This document shows, piece after piece, positions 21,235 through 32,220 of a stretch of 64,000 bases of DNA (within the stretch, counting starts at the first letter, position 1; each line of letters opens with the position of its first letter). The DNA comes from Humulus lupulus (Eukaryota > Streptophyta > Magnoliopsida > Rosales > Cannabaceae): NCBI RefSeq assembly GCF_963169125.1, contig NC_084801.1, positions 80,293,696 through 80,357,695 on the forward strand, in the 5' to 3' direction. The translations under genes were made by a program, and so were the position numbers. Below the pieces are notes generated by a model that saw only the letters and a list, made by a program, of their open reading frames with translations, searched no databases and was not told where the DNA came from.

Positions 21235-22667
21235 TGTAGTTATCATTTTCAAAAGAAATATTTTATATCTCTCTAAGTAAAATGAAGAAAGGGGATTATG
21301 GGAATGTATTTTTGTGGCAATCTTGAGTATTTATGTTTGTTTTGTGCAAGATTACGCATGTTTTTGTCTTTGTTGTAGGTCGGTGCGCTAAATCATGTGA
21401 TAAATGTGAAAATAAGAGGAAATGGTGAAAAAAAGGAGCCTTCAGTGGTTTCTTGATTCAAAATGGCGCTAAGGATGAGTTATAATAAGCTTTTGATGAA
21501 GCAAGGATGTTAAAAGGCTAAAATTTGAAAATAATGGAATTAGAGTCGCATCATGGGCTGAAGGGGTGTGACTCTAGTCAAGTTAGAGGCTGAAGGTTGC
21601 TGAAGGAAATTAGAGCCGAAACTTGCTCATATGAGTCGCGGCGCTAGTAGAAGTCAGAGGGGAACACAGGTGGTGCATCAACACGTGGGCCGCAACCTGG
21701 GTTTAGAGGGTCGCAGCGCCTGATGACTGAATCAGAATTTGTAGTACCTTGAAAACGACATTGGTCGCGACCTAGGAAAGGCCATGTTGTGACCCGCCTA
21801 TAAAAAAAAGGAAATCGTGTTTTTTTTAAGTATAAATTTAGACTTTATGTTTTAATTAGGGTTAGGTCAGATTTTAATTACGAATTTAAAGACTAAATTT
21901 GATTCTGAGACTAGTTTTTCTGCCCTTTCATTTTTTTATTTCATCTTCAAGTGTTTGAATTTTATGTTTCTAAATAATTATTTTGTTGTTTTAGTCATGT
22001 CTGATATGAACTAAACACCTCTGTCTAGGGGTTAATTTAGTCGCTTCGATTTCTATTTAATGTCATTAAGATGTTCTATTTATTCTTCTTCTTTATTCTA
22101 ATCTATATAATGTTTGCTTAATGCTAGTAAATACCTAATCGATATTTGCTTGATTTATGATTTTGATTCAAAATTCGAAAGATGAAAATTGAATATGCTA
22201 TCGTTATATAGACATATGTTACATATTAGACGAAAGTACTTGTATGGCTTGTATAGCAATTAGGTTTTTTTTATGCTTAATGCCCACTATATGTTTAAGT
22301 TTATCATAGAGATGTAGAAAATCTGCATATAGGATGAGATATTATATCATGAAAAAGAATAGGACTCGATTTATGTTAACCTGCTATTAGAATAGGAAGA
22401 AAGAAATTTAGAACCGATTAATAAAATTAATAGAATGAAAAGTTGATGAAGTTAATATCCTAGGTATTTTTATTATTGATTTTCATTTTTTAATTAATTA
22501 TTTTGTTTATAGTTATTTTAATTTTATAGTTAGATCTATTCATCTTAATTTTACTTGCCAAGTAGAATGTAATGAAAAATTATTGGTAATTGGTTAATAG
22601 TCTCTGTGGGACGATATCCGTTCATCCAGAATTTATTACTTGACAGGACCACGTACACTTACGTGCA
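21235..22667 (+). repeat. probable 3' LTR of element Y
   Basis: Starts with TGTAG after the PPT. It contains TTGTTGTAGGTCGGTGCG (near 21374) and a zone of GTCGCGGCGC-like words at 21541-21790. Towards the end comes CTCTGTGGGACGATATCCG (from 22603) followed by CCACGTACACTTACGTGCA, which is characteristic of the end of Athila-type LTRs. The exact last base is uncertain; GTGCA at 22667 is a candidate. Confidence 0.5.
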
Positions 22668-22871
22668 TATAATATAGATAAAATTTAAACTCCACACTCA
22701 TAGAGATAAGCCACAAGCTTTTAAGAGTTATAATTGTCACTTTAAATAATCATTATGGCCCAAGGCTGCCAAAAGTGATAAATATACACCAAGTTCACAC
22801 ATAGGCACTAACATATCACTTAATTAATATAGGAACTATATTTTTGAAAATATAAATCATAAGACATAAAA
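22668..22871. other. AT-rich spacer before the minisatellite
   Basis: About 200 bp with no gene or repeat that I can identify. Confidence 0.5.
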
Positions 22872-23555
22872 TGTGGTTTACATTTTAAAGGGACGTGGTT
22901 CAAATTTTAGGTCTTATGGTTTAGATTTTATGCCTAGTTGTTTACATTTTAAAGGGTTGTGGTTTAGATTGTCAAGGATTGTGGTTAATATTTTAAAGAG
23001 TTGCGATTTACATTTTCAAGAGACATGGCCTACATTTTAAGCCTTATGGTTTACATTTTAAAGAGACGTGGTTTAGATTTTTAGCCTAGTGGTTTACATT
23101 TTAAGTCTTGTTGTTTAAATTTTAAAGAGTCATGGTTTAGATTTTAAATTTATGCTATATAGTTTCAAGGGTCATCTTTTAGATTTTTAGCCTAGTTGTT
23201 TGCATCATCAACTTTGTGGCATACATTTTAAAGAGTTGTGGTTTAGATTTTAAGCCTTGAGGTTTAAATTTTAAAGGGTCGTAGTTTAGGTTTTAAGACT
23301 AGTGGTTTAGATTTTAAGCCTTGTGGTTTACATTTTAAAGAGTCGTGGTTTAGATTTTAAGCCTTGAGTTTTATATTTTTAAGGGTCATGATTTAGATTT
23401 TAAGCCTAGTGGTTTAGATTATAAAGGAATGTGGTTTACATTTAGAGAGATGTGGTCTACATGTAAAGCCTTGTGGCTTACATTCTAGAGAGATGTGGTT
23501 TAGATTTTAAGCCTAATGGTTTACATTTTAAAGGGTGTGGTTTAGATTTTAAAGG
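22872..23555 (+). repeat. 21-22 bp minisatellite, left part
   Basis: About 30 degenerate units built on GTGGTTTAGATTTTAAGCC and GTGGTTTACATTTTAAAGAG, often alternating, so a higher-order unit of about 43 bp is visible in places. No ORF. It is interrupted by LTR D and resumes at 25939. Confidence 0.93.
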
Positions 23556-25933
23556 TGTAACGCCTTGGTTACCCCAGAACAGTTACGCTGAACGGTGAAC
23601 TGGAAATTTGACCCGATACCCGAGTCCTTTGGTTAAAAACGTGTTCTAAGTGTTATTAACAGGCTAAGGTGAAAAATCAATAAAAAGGAAAGGATATGTT
23701 TTATTTAATACATAAAACTATTCATGGGCCCATAAAAGCATTCACAAGTTATTTACAACTTAAAATGGTCATTACAGTTTCAAAAATTACAAACCCGCTG
23801 ACCTAAGAGGCAAAAATAGGGTAAAACCCCTAGTTCCTCTGAGAACTCCTTGGCCGTGGTGGTTAAGCGGCCAAATATGTACACATCACAACCTAAGCTC
23901 TCCACTCAAGGTTGGGTGAGTTTTTCTTTCTATTTACCTGCACCACATAGCACCCATGAGCCAAGGCCCAGCAAGAAAACACAATAAAGCATAATATAAT
24001 ATCAACAATGATCATAATAATCATTCAGGACCATCAATCCAAACAAATAGGTGACAGTCGCAAAAGTTACTAAGTTGGGTCTAGCTCTCTTTAGCCTTGT
24101 GACGATAGGGTCACCGGGGCTTAATAGATAAGTGAAATTTTATTAGTTCGAACAAGATAGGTGCACGATGACTAATCACCAACATAACCTTCCTCATGAC
24201 CTTAGAGTCATAGCCCTAGAACAACGTTCCCTAGCCATGTGACAAACAGTCACCTAGGCCTTTGGCCTTGGCTCTAGTAACTAGTCTTAGAGTAGACAAG
24301 CGCTTATAACTTCATCGACCTTAGGGTCGGTCCAGCGTTAATGCCTTAGAGCCATTCAACGCTGATATCGATTAGATCTAATCTTCATTTGGCCTTGCGT
24401 TCATGACGCTATGCCATTTCTGAATCTTAGGTCAGTGTCCCTAACTAGTCATTACATATACATATAAACAACATTCGCTAGCATTTAATAGGCAATCCAT
24501 GTCCACATTTATCAATCAACATGCCTCAATAACAATCACGCATGTCATATATACACAGGGTGCAGTTTTCTTACCTCGGGTTCGAGCGAGAAATAATATA
24601 AGAACGACCCTTGAGAACGATCAACCTTTAGATTCCTTAGCAGTTACCTAACCATAACCAATTAGAAACCGTCAATAAAGTAAATCAATGAATGGTTCAT
24701 AATCTAAACCACACTCCCAGGATCAATCCCTAACTCTCGTGACTCTCAAACTACTCAAAAAGGGTAAAGGAACTAACCCCCGAGCCTTAAAAAACCATCC
24801 CGAGCCCTAAAAATAACTTTCCCTGAAACTGACCTAGCGCCTAGGCGCTGCCAACCAGTGTTAGGGCGCTGCCCCAAAAATAGAGAGGGCTACTCTCTGC
24901 CCTGCATAGCGCTGGGGCGCTAGGACTGGCACTGGGGCGCCAACTTCAGACCAGCAACTCCACAGATTTTCCCTCCTTGCGATTCCCCTTGAAACCAACC
25001 TTACAAACCAATCCCAAACCTTACCAAAACATCCAATTCAACCCTAAACCTCATCTACATCACCCCCTCACCAAAACCCAATCAATCTTACACAAAAGCT
25101 CCCCTTGATTCCAACTATCCACATCAAAATCTATAGGCTGAAAAATAAAAGAAAAACAGAGTAACACTTAAAACTCATGGACAATTTCTTACCTCCAGAT
25201 AGTTTTGAATCCTCCTTAATAGATGAACAAAGTCTATAACCTCCAAGCTTTGATTTCCTAGCTTGATACTTCAATTTGGGACCAAATCCTTCAAAGGTAG
25301 ATAGAGGGAAGATGATGTACGGGAAGAGGAAGCCTTGCTCTATTTTTGTTCTATATGTTTCTACAGCCAACTTAAACCATATATATCCTAAGCCAAATGA
25401 CCCTAATGCCCCTAGGTCATTTAAAGCCTTTAAAATCTCACCAAGGGTAAAATCGTCATCTTTCACCTATTTCGTTAATCATAATTAACGCTCTCCAATT
25501 CCCACTATTCTCGTCATTCCCAAATACCAATAATTCATATCCCGTTACCCTTTTATTCCCGGCAACGCTCTAACCATTAAAACATCCCGAGACTCACCCC
25601 GAGCCTCGAACTTAATCCTGTTATGACTAAGCCGCTACTTGGTATTCAAAGATGGTCTCATGATGAATAGCTCGAACAAATCCACATTATAATGTGGCCT
25701 CAACAACATATCACCGACATGCATACAAATATACAATTACGCCCTCAACGGGCCAAATTACCAAAATACCCCTGTCATGAAATGTGGTCCCACATGCATG
25801 CATTTAACATCATATTATAATATAATTAACATAAACATTCATATTATCATTTAATGGCACAATTAAACAATTATGGCCCTCCCGGCCTACCAATCCAGCC
25901 ATTAAACCGCATTAGGGATTTCGGGCCATTAAA
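23556..25933 (-). mobile_element. Solo LTR D (Tekay/Del-like family), inverted, inside the minisatellite
   Basis: On the plus strand it starts TGTAACGCCTTGG (complement of the family's GGCGTTACA end) and ends GGGCCATTAAA (complement of a mutated TGTAAC start). It is 2378 bp. A perfect TSD AAAGG lies at 23551-23555 and 25934-25938, itself a word of the minisatellite. On the minus strand the conserved block at 23992-23931 reads GGTGCAGGTAAATAG. The zone 24830-24945 is full of GGCGCT and AGCGC words, as in copy C, its closest relative. The only longer frames (near 25131-25466) are short and unrecognised. Confidence 0.92.
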
Positions 25934-25938
25934 AAAGG

Positions 25939-26051
25939 ATTGTGGTTTATATTGTAAAGATTTATGGTTTGCATTTTAAAGAGACGTGCTCTACATTTTA
26001 AACTTTATGGCTTACATTTTAAAGAGATGTGATTTAGATTTTAAGCCTAAT
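25939..26051 (+). repeat. 21-22 bp minisatellite, right part
   Basis: About five more units of the array at 22872-23555, ending TTTTAAGCCTAAT where the 5' LTR of element E begins. Confidence 0.9.
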
Positions 26052-28205
26052 TGTAACATCCCAAATTTGTTAATAAGGCTTAGTGCCTTGATTAGCATGT
26101 CGGGAGGGCAATAATTGATTTAATTATGTTATTACATGGATTAAATGATTACGTTATTAGAAATGCATGTTTTGGTGACTTAAATATACATGTGGGATCA
26201 ATTTGGTTAATAGGGCTATATTTGTAATTTTGGCCCGTTGAGGGCATAAATGTAAATTGTATGTGTGTTGTGGTTGTGTGATTCGAGACGATTCTAGGGA
26301 GAAAAATAGCGAAATAGTCACAACGGAGTCGAGTACTCAGCTCGAGGTGAGCCTAGGAGTATTTTGGGAATGTAGCACGTGTTTGGGGTTACTACGTAGC
26401 AGCAGGTAGTGATTTAGTGATTATATGGGTATGTCAGGATTATATTGGGGAATTATAGGAATACTCGACGAATTAGTGGGATGTGGCAAATGATGGGATT
26501 GTCGTTCGAGGCATTAGGTGGTTAGGCTAGATCTTAGGGGTAATTTGGTCAATTTGGAGGATGAGGATGGGCTTGGACTTATTAAAGGCTCTAGAACTAA
26601 TCAGAAGAAAATAGAAGGAAACACTTAGACTTTTCCTCTCAACCTTATCTCTCTCTCTCTCTCTCTACTCGGCTCTTTCCCTGTTTTTGGTGTGTTTGGA
26701 AGCTTGGTGGATTTTGAGGAGTTTGGCTAAGGAATTGAAGAACTGGAATCTTGAAGTGCTTGGGGATTACCTCAGGTTGAATTCTTAGTGAGGTAAGGGT
26801 TTCAATTTGATGTTTTTTTATGAATTATGTTGTGATCCATAGGATTTCATAAGGTTTGAACTCTAGACTGATTTGTGGGTTTTGGATGAGCTTATGGGAT
26901 AATTTTGAGGTATTTATACTGATTATGTTACTTGAATATGAATTCTAGACTGAATTCAAGGTTTAAGGTTTGAATTTGGTGAATTTTAGGGTATTTAGCT
27001 CGTAAAGATGCTTGAGGATTTTTGAGTTTTGGGCTTTAGTCACGGCCCTGTTCTTCAGGCGTCGCGACCCGTGTTTGCGAAAATGGTTGGGAAGCCTCTC
27101 ACTTTGCCCAGGCACCGCGGCCCATGTTCCCCAGATGAGAGAGCCAAGTTCTCTGACTTGCTGTAGTCTGTGGCCCTAGGGGGCGGGCCGTGACTTAAAT
27201 TAGGGAAAATGGGCTATGTTCGGTTTTAAGCTTGGGAACCCAAATCTTAAGGCTCGGGAAGGATTCTACTACCCAGTTTAGTAGAATTTGAGGCTCTTAA
27301 GGCTAGTATTTTAATTTGATGTTCTTAATTTGTTAGGGATTGATGGATGTTTATTTATTAATGCATTGTGACTAGGTTTTATGTCAAGGCACGGGTTTAG
27401 GGGTTCGTGCTCACCACTCCACTCGGGACATAGGTAAGAAAATTGTTTGTGCCCTTAGAGCAAGGCATGGCCCTATTATTTGTTTTTAATATGTGTGTGA
27501 ATACTTGTAAATGCTATGCTATGTTGTGCATGATTATGAATGAACGACGAAGGCTGAGAACGACAAAGGCTGGGAATGGCAAAGGCCAGGGATGACAAAG
27601 GCTGGGAATAGCGAAAGCATATTGAATGCAAGTCGCTAGGACGAGACCCTCTAAGTATGCAGTATTCACCTGCTCGGTGAAGACCGTGAACACAGTGCCT
27701 GGTAAAGCACCTTGCTCAGCATATGTTGCTTTGTGTTTGATCTACTGTCTGTTTAAGTTGTATATTATTGGAATGGATTGTGATGTGCTATGTGTTGAAT
27801 TTTCTTGTTGGGCCACGGCTCATGGGTGGTCTATGGTGCAGGTAAGGAAGAGGGAAAGGTCGATGAACCATGAGTTGGAGAGCATGTAGTGCCGTGTACA
27901 TGTTCAGCCTACCTGGTTGCCAAAGCCATAATTGTTTTGCAGGATATGCTGTAAATAGTTAGTTTTGTTGCTTAGGTCGATGTTATCTACACTTTTGAGT
28001 TGTAACACATTTTTGAAATAGTATTTTGGGATCCCAGATGTATAAATTTTATGAATTTTAATGACTGTCCAAATCTTTTGTAATTAATGTTTTCAAATGA
28101 GTATTTATTTTGATTGTATCACACTTTTCAACCTAAAACCTTGATTAAAGAACTAATGACACATTTATAAATCACACGGTAACGACTCTAAGGTAGTAGG
28201 GCGTT
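26052..28205 (+). repeat. 5' LTR of element E
   Basis: Starts TGTAACATCCCAAATTTG. It shows the family landmarks: a GAGGGCAATAA box, GAGACGATTC near 26283, a (CT)n tract at about 26646-26668, a CG-rich palindrome zone 27040-27190, AAAGGCTGGGAA-type repeats 27541-27615, and the conserved block 27800-27860 with CAG|GTAAG at 27839-27846. The expected GGGCGTTACA end is damaged to GGGCGTT, apparently by a small deletion that also took bases between LTR and PBS. Confidence 0.9.
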
Positions 28206-28535
28206 TGTATTAGAGCGTGCCAAGGTTTATGGTTCCTGAGATCGACCAAACCTGTATGCTTACTATCAGAACAAGCTTGACTAAGGGTTGGTAGGTATTA
28301 AGTGAATTATGTATTTAATTGTTTGTTTAAAGTTGCCCTGTTTGCCTGAATATTGTAGATAGAGCATGATGAATGTGTTTATATATGTATTATGCTAGGG
28401 CACGACCCCTTGATTGCTATATTCTTATGCATTGTGTGCAATTTGCTGATCTGTTGTTTGTGACTGATCAATGGGACTGGGAGGTGGTTTTTGGATGTTG
28501 TTATCATGCTTGATCTGCGATATCATTGATTTCAG
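27842..28535 (+). promoter_or_regulatory. putative leader intron from LTR to gag
   Basis: The donor GTAAG follows CAG at 27839-27841. The acceptor TGATTTCAG ends at 28535, only 13 bases before the gag ATG at 28549. Removing these 694 bases would take out the end of the LTR, the PBS and the leader, and place gag near the cap. The donor block is shared by most LTRs of the family. This is inference from splice-site sequence only. Confidence 0.4.
28206..28216 (+). other. primer-binding site of element E
   Basis: TGTATTAGAGC resembles TGGTATCAGAGC (initiator tRNA-Met) with mismatches and follows the LTR directly. It is followed by GTGCCAAGGTTTATGG. Confidence 0.65.
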
Positions 28536-28548
28536 GCTTATTGAAGCT

Positions 28549-29630
28549 ATGCCTCGAAGATTGATTAGACTCCGCGACAATGTGGCCAAAGATCCACAGA
28601 ACTTGCAATAGTTGTTTGCTGAAATGGAAGCAAGGCTTTAGCGAACGAAATAGGAACTCTAAGAACTGAGGCAGCCGACCCCTCCTTGGGGTATTGGGTT
28701 ATAGATTCCATAGGATTTGGCACCAATGGCAGCCTCCCCTGTGATGGAAAATAGATGGGAGCCCTTGTATGAGAGGTTCAGGAAGCAACACCCTCCCACC
28801 TTTGATGGTGATCCAGACCCACTGCGGGTAGAGTAGTGGATAAATATGACTTCTTCCATCCTTGATTTCATGAGGGTTGAATGGAACGAAAGGATGTCCT
28901 ATGCCAACTACATGTTGAGAGAAGACACCCGTATCTGGTGGGAAGTTGTGTCCCAGAGGAGGGATGTGACACCTATGACATGGGTAGAATTTAGAGATGT
29001 CTTCAACAAGAAATACTACAGTGTCACAGTTTGAGCTGCAAAGGTGGATGAGTTTGCTAATCTGACTCAGACCTAAATGACAGTTATAGATTATGCACTG
29101 ATGTTTGACCGGTAGGTGAAGTTCGCGCCAGACTTGGTGCCTACTAATATGGCACAGAGGGATCAATTTGTTCAGGGACTGAACGTCATGACAGCCCGTG
29201 ACGTCCTCATAACATTAGATGTGAGGAATACCACCTATCCTTAGGTAGTGGAGAAGGCCCTTACAACTTAGGGGGTCGAGGATCAGATATGGCGAGAGGG
29301 TGCTGCAAGGTGCGATGCTCAGAGGATAGTGCCTCCTTTCACTTTTTCTAGCCTGTGTAGTTTCCCTAGTGAGCAGAAGAGAAAGGCCTCAGATTCCTTT
29401 GTCCCTCCTGTTCCAGATAGGAGGGCACGGGGTGCTTTCAGCAGCCGCAAGGGCGGTGGAAAGAACTGGAGGAGTTTCCAAGAATGTCCTCAGTGCAAGC
29501 GATGACATTAGGGAAAGTGCAGAGTCAGAGCATGTTTCATATGTTGGTGTGTCAGTCACCTGCGGAAGGACTGCCCACAAACCCGGAAAGAAGAACCAAA
29601 GAAGAGCGACAACCTCACTCTAGGTAGATT
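28549..29630 (+). pseudogene. gag of element E
   Basis: Starts MPRRLIRLRDN. After a stretch with several TAG stops come HPPTFDGDPDP, ANYMLREDTRIWWE and WVEFRDVFNKKYY, the usual retrotransposon gag core. A Lys/Arg-rich linker follows, then a cysteine-rich zone near 29480-29580 that includes ECPQCK and a damaged CCHC knuckle. All main blocks lie in one frame, interrupted by at least ten stops, mostly TAG where CAG or TGG is expected. This fits C-to-T decay of methylated DNA rather than relaxed coding. Confidence 0.88.
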
Positions 29631-30294
29631 GTTCACTTTGACCCAGAGCGAGGTTGAGGCTAGTCCCTCGGTCATGACAGGTAAGATTTGTAGTGTTGGT
29701 TCTTCATTTACTGCATTGATTGATTCAGGAGCTACATAATCATTTGTATATGCTAGAGTGATAGATCGTTTGTGTAGACCTTGTGATATGTATGCTAGAG
29801 GATTTAGGACATTGTCACCAATTGGGGAACTGGTAGTCTCTAGGAGATGGGTTAAAGCATTACCAGTAGAGATAGACAGTAGGGAGTTGTCTATGGATCT
29901 GACTGAGCTAGTGATTGATGACTTTTATATGATTATGAGGATGGATTGGTTATCAAAGTACGAGGCAATGATAGACTGCAAGCAAAGAATGTTGACATTT
30001 GAATCAGAAGGGGAGGTACCCTTTGTATGTGTGGGGACAGTGAGAGGGCCACGAGTACCTATGAACTCTGCACTGAAGGCTAGAGACATAATACAAGATG
30101 GTTGCATAGGATTCCTAGCAAACATAGTGGATACCTCTAGGATTGTTTTAGTTGGACCGGATGAGACCAAACTAGTCTTTGAGTTTCCGGATGTATTACA
30201 AGGAGACCTGCCAAGGTTGCCACCACACAAAGAGATCGAGTTTGTTATAGAGTTGGCGCCAAGGGCAGAGCCAGTATCTAGGACATCTTACTGA
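29631..30294 (+). pseudogene. protease and linker of element E
   Basis: The aspartic protease site is LIDSGAT with Asp at 29722-29724, followed by a stop, then 178 open codons (29758-30294). These include ELVIDDFYMIMRMDWLSKY and IDCKQRMLTF, the typical distal protease blocks of Tekay-like elements. The linker to RT ends with LPPHKEIEFVIEL. A TGA at 30292-30294 separates it from RT. Confidence 0.88.
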
Positions 30295-31130
30295 ATGGCT
30301 CCAGTAGAGTTGAAGGAACTGAATATTCAGTTGCAGGAATTACTAGAACTATGATTCATTAGACCCAATTTTTCGCCATGGGGTGCTCAAGTGTTGTTCG
30401 TCAAGAAGGAGGATTAATCCTTAAGAATGTGCATCGACTACAGAGTGTTTAATAAGTTGGTAATTAAGAATAAGTATCCATTGCCCAGGATCGACCACTT
30501 GTTTGACCAGCTACAATGGAAGATGGTGATCTCTAAGAGTGACCTTCGGTTTAGCTCCCACTAGTTAAGGATTAAGGAGGAGGATATACCAAAGACCGCA
30601 TTTCGTACGAGGTATGTACATTATAAATTACTGGTCATGTCCTTTGGATTAACCCATGCCCCAATAGTCTTCATGGACATGATGAATAGGGTCTTCAAGG
30701 ATTACTTGGATAAGTTTGAGATCGTATTCATCGATGATATATTGGTGTACTCCCAGTTAGAGACAGAGCACGAGCAACATGTTTGCTTGGTACTACAGCG
30801 GTTGAGAGAGCATAGGCTATAGGCTAAGTTCAGTAAATGTGAGTTTTGGTTGCCCCAAGTAACATTTCTAGGCCACATTGCGAGTAAGGAGGGGATTTTG
30901 GTGGACCCAACCAAGAAGCCGTAAGAGATTGGCCAAGGATGAGCAGTGTACCAGACGTTATGAGATTCATGGGATTAGCAGGGTACTATCAACATCTTTT
31001 TCAGGGATTCTACAGAATATTCACACCGTTGACTGAGCTGACGCCTAAAAAGACCAAGTATGTTTGGACATATAGATGCAGAATAGTTTCAAAGAGTTTA
31101 AGCGGTGATTTCTCACCACTCCGGTACTGA
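30295..31130 (+). pseudogene. reverse transcriptase of element E
   Basis: Contains [64 protein letters not shown] and the catalytic FIDD (30727-30738), followed by ILVYS. A frame change near 30920, at the position of the usual VEAVRDWP block, moves the continuation (FMGLAGYYQ) to another frame. In-frame TAG or TAA stops occur at several sites, one of them inside the VKKED block. Confidence 0.92.
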
Positions 31131-31510
31131 GTCTTCCATCAGAAAATGAAAAGTTTATAATCTATTGTGATGCTTCGAGGCAAGGATTGGGGTGTGTGTT
31201 AATGCAAGCTAGGAAGGTGATAACCTACGCGTCGAGACATCTTGAGTAGTATGAGCAGAGGTATCCCACTCATGATTTAGAACTGGTAGCGGTTGTGTTC
31301 GCACGGAAGGTATGGAGGCACTACTTTTATGGGGAGAAGTGCAAAATATACACCGACAATAAAAGTTTAAAGTATTTCATTACTCAGAAAGATCTAAATA
31401 TGCCCCAAAGGCGTTGGATGGAGTTTGTGAAGGACTATGATTGTTAGAACATGTATCATCCAGGAAAAGCCAATGTGGTGGCCGACACACTGAGTTGGAA
31501 GGGCCCAAGA
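31131..31510 (+). pseudogene. RNase H of element E
   Basis: Frames with [37 protein letters not shown] and KANVVADTLS mark the RNase H domain that follows RT in Ty3/gypsy. The catalytic aspartate in CDAS, the glutamate in DLEL and the aspartate in TDN are present. A stop lies in the LE*YEQRY segment. Confidence 0.88.
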
Positions 31511-32220
31511 CAGTTGTTCAGTTCGAGTTAGATATCAGAAAAGTTAGTTGAAGAGATGACTAGAGTAGGAATTGAGTTGGTAGTTGGTCAGCTAGCCAAT
31601 ATCACTCTTCAGTCCACGCTCCTTGAGAGGATTAGAGAAGCACAGAAGGATGATCCCCAGTTGAGGAAATACAGGGAGGATATCTTAAACAGAGTGGCTA
31701 GAGACTTTTCAATTTCTGAAATTGATCTACTAAGGTATAAAGGTCAGATTTGAATTCTGATGGAGACCGGTATTAGTCGAGGGATTCTGGATGAGTCTCA
31801 TTCCACTCCTTATTTTTTACATCTAGGTACTACGAAGATGTACCAGGACTTGAGAACTCTGTATTGATGGCCAAGGATGAAAAGGGACGTAGTGGATTAT
31901 TGGCCAAGTGTTTAACCTTTCAGCAAGTGAAGGTTGAACAACAAAGGCCAGTAGGGTTGTTGCAGCCTTTACGGATTCCAGAGTGGGAGTGGGAGGATAT
32001 CACCATGGACTTCGTGGCTGGACTGCCAACGACAGTGGGGAAACATGATTCGGTGTGGGTGATTGTGGATAGGTACACCAAATCAACCCACTTTTTGCCT
32101 ATTAGCACGACATATACGGTGGAATAGTATGCTGAATTGTATGTAAAGGAGATTGTGCGACTCCATGGGGCTTCGAGGTCGAATACCTTCACCTCTAATT
32201 TTTGGGAGAGCTGCAAATGA
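31511..32220 (+). pseudogene. integrase of element E, truncated in the core
   Basis: A helical linker (31556-31750, LERIREAQKDDPQL) leads to a broken zinc domain near 31800-31920. The core start follows, with PEWEWEDITMDFVAGLP (31977-32027) and VWVIVDRYTKSTHFLP. The sequence stops after LIFGRAAN-type codons around 32210. The second catalytic aspartate, the glutamate and the C-terminal chromodomain region are missing. The next base belongs to an LTR, so integrase was cut by a deletion or recombination and not only by point decay. Confidence 0.88.

Larger units (their letters stand above)
18682..22667 (+). mobile_element. Element Y: remains of a non-Tekay LTR retroelement
   Basis: On the plus strand this contains a transposon-type ORF (19169-20393), a long untranslated stretch, a PPT (21222-21234) and an LTR-like segment ending near 22667. 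I see no gag-pol and no second copy of the LTR, so the 5' LTR is missing or lies beyond recognition. The order ORF, PPT with TTTGGGGGAG, LTR is typical of Athila-like or derived non-autonomous plant elements. The left boundary is uncertain and may include 15472-16342. Confidence 0.55.

Noticed and set aside
22872..23555. Telomere-like or centromeric satellite
   Set aside because: The unit contains TTTAG but not TTTAGGG, is 21-22 bp and spans only about 0.8 kb net.
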